DNA of 8,785 nucleotides, from positions 1 to 8,785 of the forward strand of contig DDVW01000047.1 in the NCBI GenBank assembly GCA_002345545.1, written 5' to 3'. The notes under the pieces were generated by a model. It searched no databases. It saw only the letters and a program-made list of their open reading frames with translations, and was not told where the DNA came from. The translations under genes and the position numbers were made by a program. Below, piece by piece: positions 1 through 6,631 of this stretch (the stretch's first letter is position 1; each line of letters begins with the position of its first letter). This DNA is from Stenotrophomonas sp. UBA2302 (GTDB taxonomy: Bacteria > Pseudomonadota > Gammaproteobacteria > Xanthomonadales > Xanthomonadaceae).

Positions 1-701
1 GCCGCCGCCACCGACGGCGGCACCAGCGCCGGCGCGGCGCGGCAGCTGCGGCCGAAGCCGGCCACCGCCGCCGTGGAGGAGGCGAAACCGGAGAAGAAAC
101 CGGCCACCGGCAATCCCCAGCGCGCCCCCACCGCCCGCAGCGCGACATGCCCGAGCATGCCCACGGCCATCACCAGCACCACGATCTGCCACAGCTTGGA
201 CGGCACCAGCACGCCCCACGGGTCCACCGCGGTATCCGGCAGCAGTGGCAGCACCACCAGCGCACAGGCGGCCAGCAGCAGCGCATCGCGCATTTCCTGG
301 TCGCTGATCCATTCACGGCTCAGCCGCGCCAGCGGCGCCTTGGCCCACAACAGGATCGCCACCACCACGCCCAGTGCTGCGGCCAGTGCCGGTTGCTGCA
401 GGGACAGACCGCCCAGCAGCACGGTGGTCAACAGCGCGATCTCGCCGGTCAGGCCCGGGTCCTGGCGGGCGGTGATGCGATAGCTGGTCCACGCCAGTAC
501 CGCCACCGACAACAGCGCCGCCACGAACACCGCCTGGCCCAGCAGCAGTGCCGCAGCGCCCAGCAACGCCGTCAGCGTATGGGTGCGCACCCCCGCCTGC
601 AGACTGTGCCGGCCACCGTGCTGGCGCTCGCGCACCGCGCCGACCAGCAGGCCGATGCCCAAGGCGGTCAACAGACCGTGCGTGACCTGGTTCCAATCCA
701 T
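1..701 (-). CDS. MgtC/SapB family membrane protein with DUF4010 domain (3' part missing)
   Basis: The first 233 residues of an inner-membrane protein can be read; the C-terminus lies beyond the left edge. Residues about 10-50 carry the MgtC/SapB N-terminal signature: a [12 protein letters not shown] stretch, then an [14 protein letters not shown] stretch. TGEIALL follows at 85-91. From about residue 130 the DUF4010 pattern begins ([16 protein letters not shown]), and later [22 protein letters not shown] near 196-217. Hydrophobic stretches at about 10-22, 44-70, 86-99, 104-120, 138-154 and 170-188 suggest a polytopic protein. The ATG at 701-699 is chosen because GGGAG (708-712 on this strand) precedes it by six bases and the family signature begins at once. 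DUF4010 proteins have no settled function; the MgtC link to magnesium or acid-pH survival belongs to other family members and should not be transferred. The gene is divergent from fbp and had no complete in-window reading frame because it runs off the edge. Confidence 0.85.
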   Translation of the reverse strand, partial: MDWNQVTHGLLTALGIGLLVGAVRERQHGGRHSLQAGVRTHTLTALLGAAALLLGQAVFVAALLSVAVLAWTSYRITARQDPGLTGEIALLTTVLLGGLSLQQPALAAALGVVVAILLWAKAPLARLSREWISDQEMRDALLLAACALVVLPLLPDTAVDPWGVLVPSKLWQIVVLVMAVGMLGHVALRAVGARWGLPVAGFFSGFASSTAAVAGFGRSCRAAPALVPPSVAA

Positions 702-737
702 CGTGATCTCCCGGCAAGGTCCTGCATGGTACGGGGC

Positions 738-789
738 CTGTGGATAAAGCCAATGTCCGCAGCACCGGTCCGGCACCGTTTATCCACAG
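738..789. promoter_or_regulatory. Inverted pair of perfect DnaA-box-like nonamers (TTATCCACA)
   Basis: TGTGGATAA lies at 739-747 and its exact reverse complement TTATCCACA at 780-788. With one more matching base on each side, the arms form an 11-base perfect inverted repeat (738-748 and 779-789) around a 30-base spacer. TTATCCACA matches the Gammaproteobacteria DnaA-box consensus TTATNCACA. A weaker match, TTGTCCACC, lies at 819-827. The pair sits in the 222-base region between the divergent MgtC/DUF4010 gene and fbp, where it could titrate DnaA, regulate either promoter, or be a binding site for another protein. I saw no convincing -35/-10 pair in this intergenic region. The sequence match is observed; DnaA binding is inference. 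Confidence 0.5.
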
Positions 790-923
790 CCGGCGGTGGA
801 GGCGAGGGTGGGGGCGCGTTGTCCACCCTTGTCCAGCCAACGTCAGAATTTGACCGAGACTCGAAAAAAACCGGCCCAGCCATGACAATAGCGGTCCCAT
901 TTTTCCCAAGGCAGTTGCCGTCC

Positions 924-1940
924 ATGTCCCGTACATCGTTGACCCGCTTCCTGATCGAAGAACAGCATACCCAGCGCATCAGCGCCAACCTGCGCCAGCT
1001 GGTGGCGGTGGTGGCACGGGCCTGCACCAGCATCTCGATCGCGGTGAGCAAGGGCGCGCTGGGCGGCGTGCTCGGCGATGCCGGCACCGGCAACGTGCAG
1101 GGCGAGGCGCAGAAGAAGCTGGACGTGATTTCCAACGACATCCTGCTTGAAGCCAACGCCTGGGGCGGCCATCTGGCGGCCTGCGCCTCGGAGGAAATGG
1201 ACCACAGCCAGCCGATGCCGGCCGAATATCCCCACGGTGATTTCCTGCTGCTGTTCGATCCGCTGGATGGCAGCTCCAACATCGACGTGAACGTCTCCGT
1301 CGGCACCATTTTCTCGGTGCTGCGCGCACCCAAGGGTGTGGATAAGCCTGGGGATGAGCACTTCCTGCAGGCCGGCACCGAGCAGGTCGCGGCCGGCTAC
1401 TGCATCTACGGGCCGAGCACCATGCTGGTGCTGACCTTGGGCCATGGCACCCATGCGTTCACCCTGGACCGGGAGACCGGCGAGTTCGTGCTGACCCAGC
1501 GCGACATGCAGATCCCGGCCGATACCCAGGAGTTCGCCATCAACATGTCCAACCAGCGCCACTGGGAAGCGCCGATGCAGGACTACGTGGTCGACCTGCT
1601 GGCCGGCAAGGAAGGCAGCCGCGGCAAGAACTTCAACATGCGCTGGATCGCCTCGATGGTGGCCGACGTGCACCGCCTGCTCACCCGCGGCGGCATCTTC
1701 ATCTACCCGTGGGACAGAAAGGACCCGTCCAAGGCCGGCAAGCTGCGCCTGATGTACGAGGCCAACCCGATGGCGATGCTGGTCGAGCAGGCCGGCGGTG
1801 CCGCCACCAATGGCCGCCAGCGCATCCTCGACATCGCCCCGGAGCAGCTGCACCAGCGCGTGCCGGTGTTCCTCGGCAGCCGCAACGAAGTGGCCGAAGC
1901 CACCCGCTACCACACCGAGTTCGACGCCAAGACCGCCTGA
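924..1940 (+). CDS. fbp: Fructose-1,6-bisphosphatase, class I
   Basis: The 338-residue product hydrolyses fructose 1,6-bisphosphate to fructose 6-phosphate and phosphate in the cytoplasm, the committed gluconeogenic step. Class I FBPase features are intact: the metal-binding acidic pair SEEMD (E90, E91), [11 protein letters not shown] at 111-121 with metal ligands D112 and D115, the substrate-loop region [18 protein letters not shown] near 234-251, and the family signature [13 protein letters not shown] at 272-284, whose glutamate E279 is the last metal ligand. Length fits the family (about 330-340 residues). The start at 924 ([14 protein letters not shown]) matches Xanthomonas FBPase N-termini from memory. 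The frame stays open far upstream, but only because of GC-rich composition. An in-frame ATG at 882 would add 14 residues and is less likely. The ribosome site is weak: AAGG about 13 bases upstream. A strong hairpin follows the stop. One internal DnaA-box nonamer occurs at 1337-1345. Confidence 0.97.
   Translation: MSRTSLTRFLIEEQHTQRISANLRQLVAVVARACTSISIAVSKGALGGVLGDAGTGNVQGEAQKKLDVISNDILLEANAWGGHLAACASEEMDHSQPMPAEYPHGDFLLLFDPLDGSSNIDVNVSVGTIFSVLRAPKGVDKPGDEHFLQAGTEQVAAGYCIYGPSTMLVLTLGHGTHAFTLDRETGEFVLTQRDMQIPADTQEFAINMSNQRHWEAPMQDYVVDLLAGKEGSRGKNFNMRWIASMVADVHRLLTRGGIFIYPWDRKDPSKAGKLRLMYEANPMAMLVEQAGGAATNGRQRILDIAPEQLHQRVPVFLGSRNEVAEATRYHTEFDAKTA
1337..1345 (-). promoter_or_regulatory. Perfect DnaA-box nonamer inside fbp
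   Basis: The plus strand reads TGTGGATAA, so the minus strand reads TTATCCACA, the full DnaA-box consensus. It lies in the fbp codons for the G-V-D-K stretch around residues 138-141, a surface-loop-like part of the protein that appears variable between related FBPases. It is reported because three other perfect copies occur in the window. A binding role is unproven. Confidence 0.3.
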
Positions 1941-1964
1941 AGCAGGCTCCAGCCATGGCTGTCA

Positions 1965-1994
1965 TCCGCATGCGGGCCATCTCCCGCGTGCGGA
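1965..1994 (+). terminator. Stem-loop downstream of fbp, terminator-like without a U-tract
   Basis: The arms TCCGCATGCGGG (1965-1976) and CCCGCGTGCGGA (1983-1994) pair over 12 positions with one U-G wobble, leaving the six-base loop CCATCT. The hairpin starts 24 bases after the fbp stop, a typical place for transcript-end or mRNA-stabilising structures. Neither strand shows a T-run after it, so it is not a canonical intrinsic terminator. A shorter palindrome, CAGCCATGGCTG, lies just upstream at 1950-1961. The hairpin is also only 16 bases before a TAGAAT hexamer (2010-2015), so it could instead act on the promoter of the next gene. Confidence 0.5.
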
Positions 1995-2009
1995 CTGCGT
2001 GTGCATGGA

Positions 2010-2015
2010 TAGAAT
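2010..2015 (+). promoter_or_regulatory. Possible -10 element (TAGAAT) of the cold-shock/excalibur gene
   Basis: TAGAAT differs from the sigma-70 -10 consensus TATAAT at one base and lies in the 135-base gap upstream of the gene. The predicted transcript start, near 2022, gives a leader of about 54 bases to the ATG at 2076. I see no good -35 at 16-18 bases spacing. An identical hexamer precedes the cardiolipin synthase gene. Confidence 0.35.
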
Positions 2016-2062
2016 GGCGTCGGCATGCAGCCACCGCGTGCGGCCACATCAACCGCAATGAC

Positions 2063-2067
2063 AAGGA
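2063..2067 (+). promoter_or_regulatory. Ribosome binding site deciding the start at 2076
   Basis: AAGGA lies eight bases before the ATG at 2076. The earlier in-frame ATGs at 2025 and 2058 have no comparable site, and the residues they would add do not belong to the cold-shock fold, which begins at MRTHGTVVRW. Confidence 0.6.
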
Positions 2068-2075
2068 CACGTCCA

Positions 2076-2630
2076 ATGCGCACTCACGGTACGGTCGTAC
2101 GCTGGAACGAAGCGCGCGGCTTCGGCTTTGTCCGTCCTGCCGGCAAAGATCTCGAGTTGTTCATCCATATCTCGGCATTTCCACGCGGCGGACCGGCCCC
2201 CTGCGTCGGTGAGTTGATCTCGTTCGAGATCGACACCTCCGCTGAGAAGCCTCGAGGCATCAACGTGCAGCGCACGGCGGCACTGCAGCCCAAGGCCACA
2301 TCCCGGACAGCCCGTTCCAGGCAACCCAAGCGCTCATTTCCGATCCTGTCGTGGATGGCTGGCGCACTGGTTGTCGTCATTGCCGTCACTCTGCTGCTGC
2401 CACGCCTGACCCCCTTGCTGTCGGCGACATCTGCGATGACGGCAACGGGCAGCAAGGACAACGCCCGTCCCTCCCAGCAATCCACGCCCCGCTATCGCTG
2501 TGATGGACGCACCCATTGCTCGCAGATGACTTCATGCGCGGAGGCTACCTGGTTCATCCGGAATTGCCCGTCCACCCAGATGGATGGCGATGGCGATGGT
2601 GTCCCCTGCGAAACCCAGTGGTGCAACTGA
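2076..2630 (+). CDS. Cold-shock domain protein with transmembrane helix and C-terminal excalibur domain
   Basis: This 184-residue protein has three parts. Residues 2-66 are a cold-shock (OB-fold) nucleic-acid-binding domain with RNP1 GFGFV (15-19) and RNP2 LFIHIS (28-33). A basic linker (about 73-87, rich in R and K) leads to one membrane helix at about 88-110. Residues 139-184 form an excalibur domain: CSQMTSCAEA, then the calcium-loop sequence DGDGDGVPCE at 170-179, with six cysteines (C142, C148, C154, C164, C178, C183). The basic residues before the helix predict an N-terminus in the cytoplasm, with the excalibur domain in the oxidising periplasm, where disulfides and calcium binding make sense. 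Single-domain cold-shock proteins are only about 70 residues. The cellular role is unknown to me; a membrane-localised RNA chaperone is only a guess. An ATG at 2025 would add 17 residues; 2076 is preferred because of AAGGA at 2063-2067. The gene is convergent with the radical SAM gene. Confidence 0.9.
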   Translation: MRTHGTVVRWNEARGFGFVRPAGKDLELFIHISAFPRGGPAPCVGELISFEIDTSAEKPRGINVQRTAALQPKATSRTARSRQPKRSFPILSWMAGALVVVIAVTLLLPRLTPLLSATSAMTATGSKDNARPSQQSTPRYRCDGRTHCSQMTSCAEATWFIRNCPSTQMDGDGDGVPCETQWCN

Positions 2631-2688
2631 GCACCGTCTCCAAGTTATCTGGGTGACAGCCAAGCCCGCCCCGGAAAAACTTCCTGGA

Positions 2689-3786
2689 TCAGAACAGTTC
2701 CCCCTGCGGCGACGGCTTCTTCGGCGGCAGCGGGGCGATGAACTTGCTGCAATCCAGCCATGGCCACTGCTGGCGCGAGGCGTTGAAGCCCAGCCGCTTG
2801 CTGGCGAGTTTGAAACGGTTGGCCAGCAGGTCGGCGTAAGTGCCTTCACCGCGCATGCGCTTGCCGAAGCGGCTGTCGTAGTCCTTGCCGCCGCGCAGCT
2901 GGTTGAGGGTGCTCATCACATGCTCGGCACGCTGTGGATGGTGCGCCTGCAACCAGTCGCGGAACAGTGGCGCCACTTCATACGGCAGCCGCAGCAGCAC
3001 ATAGCCGGCACTGCCCGCGCCGGCCTCGCGGGCGGCTTCCAGCACCGATTCCAGCTCGGCGTCGTTGATCCACGGAATCACCGGCGCGACCATCACCCCG
3101 ACCGGGATGCCGGCCTCGCCCAGCCGTCGCATCGCCCGCAAGCGTGCGTGTGGTGCCGAGGCGCGCGGTTCGAGTTTGGCCGACAGATGCGGATCCAGCG
3201 AGGTCACCGAGAAGTGCACGCTCACCAGCTGCTGCGCGGCCAGCGGCGCCAGCAGGTCGATGTCGCGTTCGACCAGTGCGTTCTTGGTGATCAGCGAGAA
3301 CGGATGTCTGGTTTCGGCCATCACCTCGATCAGCTGGCGGGTAATCCCCAGCTTGCGCTCGATCGGCTGGTAGGCATCGGTATTGATGCCCAGCGCGATC
3401 GGTTGCGGCACGTAGCCGGGCCGGGCCAGTTCACGGCGCAGCAGCTCGGCGGCATTGGTCTTGGCGAAGATCCTGGTTTCGAAATCCAGGCCCGGCGACA
3501 GGTTGAGGTAGGCATGGGTGGGTCGGGCGAAGCAGTAGGAGCACCCGTGCTCGCAGCCGCGATAGGGATTGACCGACTGGTTGAAACCCACATCCGGCGA
3601 GGTGTTGCGGCTGATGATGCTGCGCGCGGTTTCCGCACGCACGTCGGTACGCAGGCGTGGTGCGGCGAACTCCTCGCTCCCGTCCACCGCCCAGCCGTCA
3701 TCGACCGCTTCGGTGGTCCGGGTTTCGAAACGGCCGGGCAGGTGGCTGCTGCTGCCGCGGCCCTTGATCGGGGTCGGTGTGTGCAT
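2689..3786 (-). CDS. PA0069 family radical SAM protein
   Basis: The 365-residue product carries the radical SAM cluster motif CEHGCSYC (C78, C82, C85), preceded by the family-typical NPYRGCEHGCSYCFARPTH context. These cysteines would bind a [4Fe-4S] cluster that cleaves S-adenosylmethionine. Further conserved stretches are GINTDAYQPIER, FSLITKNALVERD, VSVHFSVTSLD, GIPVGVMVAPVIPWIND and YVLLRLP, as in the COG1533/SplB-like group that includes PA0069 and Rv2578c proteins. The C-terminus, with RMRGEGTYADLLANRFKLASKRLG, is also typical. The biochemical reaction of this family is unknown; resemblance to spore photoproduct lyase does not show DNA repair. The start at 3786 gives the whole family N-terminus (MHTPTPIKGRGS). 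The gene ends 58 bases from the convergent cold-shock/excalibur gene, with no clear terminator between them, and is divergent from cardiolipin synthase across 99 bases. Confidence 0.93.
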   Translation of the reverse strand: MHTPTPIKGRGSSSHLPGRFETRTTEAVDDGWAVDGSEEFAAPRLRTDVRAETARSIISRNTSPDVGFNQSVNPYRGCEHGCSYCFARPTHAYLNLSPGLDFETRIFAKTNAAELLRRELARPGYVPQPIALGINTDAYQPIERKLGITRQLIEVMAETRHPFSLITKNALVERDIDLLAPLAAQQLVSVHFSVTSLDPHLSAKLEPRASAPHARLRAMRRLGEAGIPVGVMVAPVIPWINDAELESVLEAAREAGAGSAGYVLLRLPYEVAPLFRDWLQAHHPQRAEHVMSTLNQLRGGKDYDSRFGKRMRGEGTYADLLANRFKLASKRLGFNASRQQWPWLDCSKFIAPLPPKKPSPQGELF

Positions 3787-3873
3787 GCGCCTACGCTAGC
3801 GCGCCGCCGTCGCATCTGTCGCGACCGTGTGCTTCAGCAAGGTGACAACCGCATCCTGCACACCGCCTGTGGC

Positions 3874-3879
3874 TAGAAT
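3874..3879 (+). promoter_or_regulatory. -10 element (TAGAAT) predicting a leaderless cls transcript
   Basis: TAGAAT ends six bases before the ATG at 3886. Transcription normally starts about seven bases after the -10 hexamer, so the first transcribed base would be at or next to the A of the start codon. No Shine-Dalgarno sequence is present (CGCCCC lies between). No good -35 is seen; GTGACA at 3842-3847 is too far away. Leaderless transcription is inferred from spacing alone. Confidence 0.45.
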
Positions 3880-3885
3880 CGCCCC

Positions 3886-5346
3886 ATGCACGACACCCTC
3901 CATTCCCTGTGGACATCCCTGTCCTCCATCACCTGGCTGACCGAAGCACTGGTCATCACCTACGTGGTCTACCTGCTGCTGCTGGCCTGCTTCATCGTGC
4001 TGCAGAAACGCGAGCCGGTGGCCACGCTGAGCTGGCTGCTGTCGCTGGCGGCGCTGCCGTATATCGGCCTGCTGGTGTTCTACCTGTTCGGGCCGCAGAA
4101 GATCACCCGCCAGCGCCTGCGCCGCGGCCGTTCGCGCGAAGGCATGAGCACCTACAGCCTCGTGTGCCCGCCGGATGAGCACTGCGACGAACTGACGCGG
4201 GTAGGGCAGGCCACCACCGGCCTGGCGCCCAGCACCGCGACCGGGGTGGACTGGCTGGTGGACGGTGCGGCCACCTATGCGGCGATCCTGGCGGCCATCG
4301 CCGGCGCCCGCCGCCATGTGAACCTGGAGTACTACATCTTCGAACCCGACCATGCCGGCACCGCCCTGCGGGATGCGCTGGTCGCGCGCGCGCGCAGCGG
4401 TATCAAGGTACGGCTGCTGCTCGACGCGGTTGGGTCATCGAAGATCAAGCGGCGTTTCCTGCAACCGCTGCTGGACGCCGGCGGCGAGGTCGCGTGGTTC
4501 CATCCCCAGCAGCTGCTCAAGCCGTTCAAGCGCCCCTGGCTGAACCTGCGCACCCACCGCAAGCTGGTCATCGTCGATGGCGAAGTCGCCTTCACCGGTG
4601 GCATCAACATCACCGATGCCGAAGACGAAAGCCGCAATGCCGATGCCTACCGCGACCTGCACATGCGTATCCGCGGCCACGTCGTGCACAACCTGCAACT
4701 GGTGTTCCTGGAAGACTGGATCTACGCCACCGGCCAGGACAATACGCGTTTCGAACAGGCCGACCTGTTCCCCGCCAACGTGCCGGCGCGCGCGCAGGGG
4801 AGCATCAATGCGCAGGTGCTGATCTCCGGGCCGGACTCGGCATGGGAGCCCATCCACCGCCTGCACGTGGCCGCCATCCACGAGGCCCGGCACCGGGTCT
4901 GGCTGGTCACCCCGTACTTCGTCCCCGGCGAGGCCGCGCGCATGGCGCTGACCTCGGCGGCCCTGGGCGGGCTGGACACGCGCCTGCTGGTCCCCCGGCA
5001 GAGTGACTCGTGGCTGGTCACCCTGGCCGCACGCTCCTACTACAACGAGCTGCTGGAGGCGGGGGTACGCATCTACGAATACGGTCCGCGCATGCTGCAC
5101 AGCAAGGCCTTCATCGCCGATGACGACACCTGCATCGTCGGCACCGCCAATTTCGACCACCGCAGTTTCCGGCTGAACTTCGAGCTGTCGATGATGTACA
5201 CCGATCGCACGCTGACACGGCAGCTGGATGCCATCCTCCGCGCCGAGTTCGAACGGGCGACCGAGGTGAAACCCGAGCGGGTGCGTTCACTCTGGCGCCA
5301 CCGCCTGCCGGAAGCCTTCGCACGGCTGGCCTCGCCGCTGCTTTGA
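3886..5346 (+). CDS. cls: Cardiolipin synthase, ClsA-type phospholipase D family
   Basis: The 486-residue inner-membrane enzyme makes cardiolipin by joining phosphatidylglycerol molecules. Two N-terminal membrane helices lie at about 19-40 and 46-68. Two phospholipase D catalytic motifs (HxKxxxxD) follow: H224/K226/D231 in [19 protein letters not shown], and H405/K407/D412 in [30 protein letters not shown] near 146-155 and VTPYFVP near 341-347 are also typical. The length equals that of E. coli ClsA, and both catalytic motifs are complete. The ATG at 3886 begins just before the first helix and lacks a ribosome site; TAGAAT six bases upstream suggests a leaderless message. A small membrane-protein gene follows after 71 bases on the same strand, then pdxJ, so limited cotranscription is possible. 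No lipid-metabolism partner is nearby. Which Cls subtype (A, B or C) it is rests on the N-terminal helices and length, which favour ClsA. Confidence 0.94.
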   Translation: MHDTLHSLWTSLSSITWLTEALVITYVVYLLLLACFIVLQKREPVATLSWLLSLAALPYIGLLVFYLFGPQKITRQRLRRGRSREGMSTYSLVCPPDEHCDELTRVGQATTGLAPSTATGVDWLVDGAATYAAILAAIAGARRHVNLEYYIFEPDHAGTALRDALVARARSGIKVRLLLDAVGSSKIKRRFLQPLLDAGGEVAWFHPQQLLKPFKRPWLNLRTHRKLVIVDGEVAFTGGINITDAEDESRNADAYRDLHMRIRGHVVHNLQLVFLEDWIYATGQDNTRFEQADLFPANVPARAQGSINAQVLISGPDSAWEPIHRLHVAAIHEARHRVWLVTPYFVPGEAARMALTSAALGGLDTRLLVPRQSDSWLVTLAARSYYNELLEAGVRIYEYGPRMLHSKAFIADDDTCIVGTANFDHRSFRLNFELSMMYTDRTLTRQLDAILRAEFERATEVKPERVRSLWRHRLPEAFARLASPLL

Positions 5347-5404
5347 AGCGGCCGCGGCCGACGTGGAACCCCGACCACCGACGCCGTTACACTTCACTGC
5401 TGGA

Positions 5405-5412
5405 AGGGGAGG
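5405..5412 (+). promoter_or_regulatory. Strong Shine-Dalgarno site of the small membrane protein
   Basis: The purine-rich stretch AGGGGAGG ends five bases before the ATG at 5418 and is the strongest ribosome site on the plus strand here. It decides this start over the upstream in-frame ATG at 5343, which overlaps the end of cls. A TACACT hexamer at 5388-5393 could be a weak -10 for a local promoter. Confidence 0.6.
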
Positions 5413-5417
5413 TCATC

Positions 5418-5684
5418 ATGTACTGGTTGTTCCTGCTGCTCGCGCTGGGGGCGTTCCTGCTCGCCATTTCCACCACGCAGGCCTGGCTGCTGGCGCTGGC
5501 ACTGCTGGCGGCGCTGGTGTTCATGCTGCTGTGGGTGAGGGGCCTGTACATCGCCCGCGTCGGCGGCGTCATCTCCGCCACCCCGCGCGCCCTGCATCCG
5601 GCCGAGCTGCAGGCACTGCGCGAGAAGTACCGTACCGGCGCCGCAGCGGCACCGGACCATTCCCGGGAGCAGTCGCCGTCATGA
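5418..5684 (+). CDS. Small two-helix membrane protein of unknown function, coupled to pdxJ
   Basis: I do not recognise a named family. The 88-residue product has two closely spaced hydrophobic segments (about 2-18 and 22-40) separated by the short turn STTQAW. A basic stretch ([11 protein letters not shown], about 40-50) and a polar, probably cytoplasmic tail follow. The tail contains a likely helix ([13 protein letters not shown], 60-72) and ends in an Ala/Ser-rich disordered stretch. The basic residues after helix 2 put the C-terminus inside. Reality as a gene is supported by the strong ribosome site at 5405-5412, the clear helix pattern, and the ATGA overlap of its stop with the pdxJ start. 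That overlap implies translational coupling. Nothing in the sequence links it biochemically to vitamin B6 synthesis or to cardiolipin. Confidence 0.8.
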   Translation: MYWLFLLLALGAFLLAISTTQAWLLALALLAALVFMLLWVRGLYIARVGGVISATPRALHPAELQALREKYRTGAAAAPDHSREQSPS

Positions 5685-6448
5685 CCCAGCTCAGTGTCAA
5701 CGTCAACAAGATCGCCGTGCTGCGCAACTCCCGCGGTGGCGGCGATCCGGATGTGGTGCGCGCGGCCATGACCTGCCTGCGCGCCGGTGCACACGGCATC
5801 ACCGTGCATCCGCGTCCGGACCAGCGCCACATCCGCGCCGATGATGTCTATGCCCTGTCCGAACTGACCTGCCAGCACGGCGTCGAATTCAATATCGAAG
5901 GCAACCCGTTCGCGCCGCCCCGGCCCGGCTATCCCGGATTGCTGGCGCTGTGCGAGCAGACCCGCCCCGCGCAGGTCACCCTGGTGCCGGACGGCGACGG
6001 CCAGCTGACCTCCGATCACGGCATCGATTTCAGCCGCGATGGCGAACGCCTGCGGCCACTGATCGCCACCCTCAAGCAGTACGGCTGTCGCGTGAGCCTG
6101 TTCGTGGATGCCGGCAATCCGGATATCGCGCAGGCCGCGGCGCTGGGCGCCGACCGTGTCGAGCTCTATACCGGTCCCTATGCCGAAGCCTTTGTCGAAG
6201 GTGACCTGCCGGCAACGCTGGCCCTGTTCAGCGATGCCGCCCGTCGCGCCCAGGCTGCCGGTCTGGGGGTCAACGCCGGCCATGACCTGTCGCAGGACAA
6301 TCTGGGCACCTTCCTCGGCGAGGTGCCGGATGTGCTGGAGGTCTCCATCGGCCACGCGCTGATCAGTGAAGCGCTGTACGAGGGGCTGGAAGCCACCGTC
6401 GGCGGCTATCTGGCCGCGATCGCCGCAGCGCGGCCGCACGACGCCTGA
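5681..6448 (+). CDS. pdxJ: Pyridoxine 5'-phosphate synthase
   Basis: The 255-residue cytoplasmic TIM-barrel enzyme condenses 1-deoxy-D-xylulose 5-phosphate with 3-amino-2-oxopropyl phosphate to pyridoxine 5'-phosphate, the ring-closing step of DXP-dependent vitamin B6 synthesis. Family motifs are intact: [17 protein letters not shown] at the N-terminus, [11 protein letters not shown] (H43, R45, H50), EFNIEGNP with the putative catalytic E73, VTLVPD near 99-104, SLFVDAG near 139-145, ELYTGPYA near 161-168, and VNAGHDL with H201. H43, E73 and H201 correspond to the E. coli catalytic residues H45, E72 and H193 by motif. The ATG at 5681 overlaps the stop of the preceding small gene, so translation is probably coupled; no separate ribosome site is evident. 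The gene is convergent with exbD2, an arrangement known from Xanthomonas. The last six or so residues (AARPHDA) are a nonconserved tail. Confidence 0.96.
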   Translation: MTQLSVNVNKIAVLRNSRGGGDPDVVRAAMTCLRAGAHGITVHPRPDQRHIRADDVYALSELTCQHGVEFNIEGNPFAPPRPGYPGLLALCEQTRPAQVTLVPDGDGQLTSDHGIDFSRDGERLRPLIATLKQYGCRVSLFVDAGNPDIAQAAALGADRVELYTGPYAEAFVEGDLPATLALFSDAARRAQAAGLGVNAGHDLSQDNLGTFLGEVPDVLEVSIGHALISEALYEGLEATVGGYLAAIAAARPHDA

Positions 6449-6562
6449 AAGCAGCGGGCACGTGATCCACCGGTCGCGCTGATCCTCGCTGCAACCGGAG
6501 CCTGATCGAATCCCCCGGGCAACGGGTCCGGCCGCGCCGTCGACGCGAATCCACGGACGTCT

Positions 6563-6571
6563 TTATCCACA
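6563..6571 (+). promoter_or_regulatory. Perfect DnaA-box nonamer between pdxJ and exbD2
   Basis: TTATCCACA lies in the 183-base gap between the convergent pdxJ and exbD2 stops, directly beside the A-run that encodes the U-tract of the exb terminator. Apart from this nonamer and the terminator, I see nothing in 6449-6631. Whether DnaA binds is not shown. Confidence 0.35.
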
Positions 6572-6572
6572 T

Positions 6573-6600
6573 AAAAAACGCCCCCGATTGCTCGGGGGCG
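6573..6600 (-). terminator. Intrinsic terminator of the exb operon
   Basis: A perfect 9-bp GC-rich stem, CGCCCCCGA (6579-6587) with TCGGGGGCG (6592-6600), encloses a four-base loop. On the minus strand it is followed at once by six T residues (the A-run at 6573-6578). It lies about 31 bases after the exbD2 stop. On the plus strand the hairpin is followed only by TCTTCC, so it could end pdxJ transcripts less efficiently. Confidence 0.92.
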
Positions 6601-6631
6601 TCTTCCAGTCGCGTCATGACTTGGTATTACG

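Noticed and set aside
850..855. TTGACC as a -35 element for fbp
   Set aside because: No acceptable -10 hexamer lies 16-18 bases downstream; the nearest A/T-rich candidate is 28 bases away.
147..923. Open plus-strand frame upstream of and continuous with fbp
   Set aside because: It is antisense to the MgtC/DUF4010 gene, low in complexity (rich in Q, H and R), and shows no FBPase homology before MSRTSLTRF; it is a high-GC shadow.
882..923. Alternative fbp start at ATG 882
   Set aside because: It would add 14 residues (MTIAVPFF...) not typical of class I FBPases, with no better ribosome site.
843..1913. Long minus-strand open frame (356 codons) antisense to fbp
   Set aside because: It is composed of H, Q, A, G and R with no domain, and lies exactly opposite the clearly conserved fbp.
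2584..3876. Plus-strand 430-codon open frame opposite the radical SAM gene
   Set aside because: The opposite strand carries intact radical SAM motifs; this frame has shadow-like composition.
4383..4395. Alternating CG run inside cls, possible Z-DNA
   Set aside because: It is short and explained by Ala-Arg codons in a high-GC gene.
5348..5361. GC-rich palindrome just after the cls stop (CGGCCGCGGCCG) as a terminator
   Set aside because: It has no loop to speak of and no following T-run, so it does not look like an intrinsic terminator.
5387..6439. Minus-strand 350-codon open frame opposite the small membrane gene and pdxJ
   Set aside because: Both plus-strand genes are well supported and this frame has no recognisable motif.
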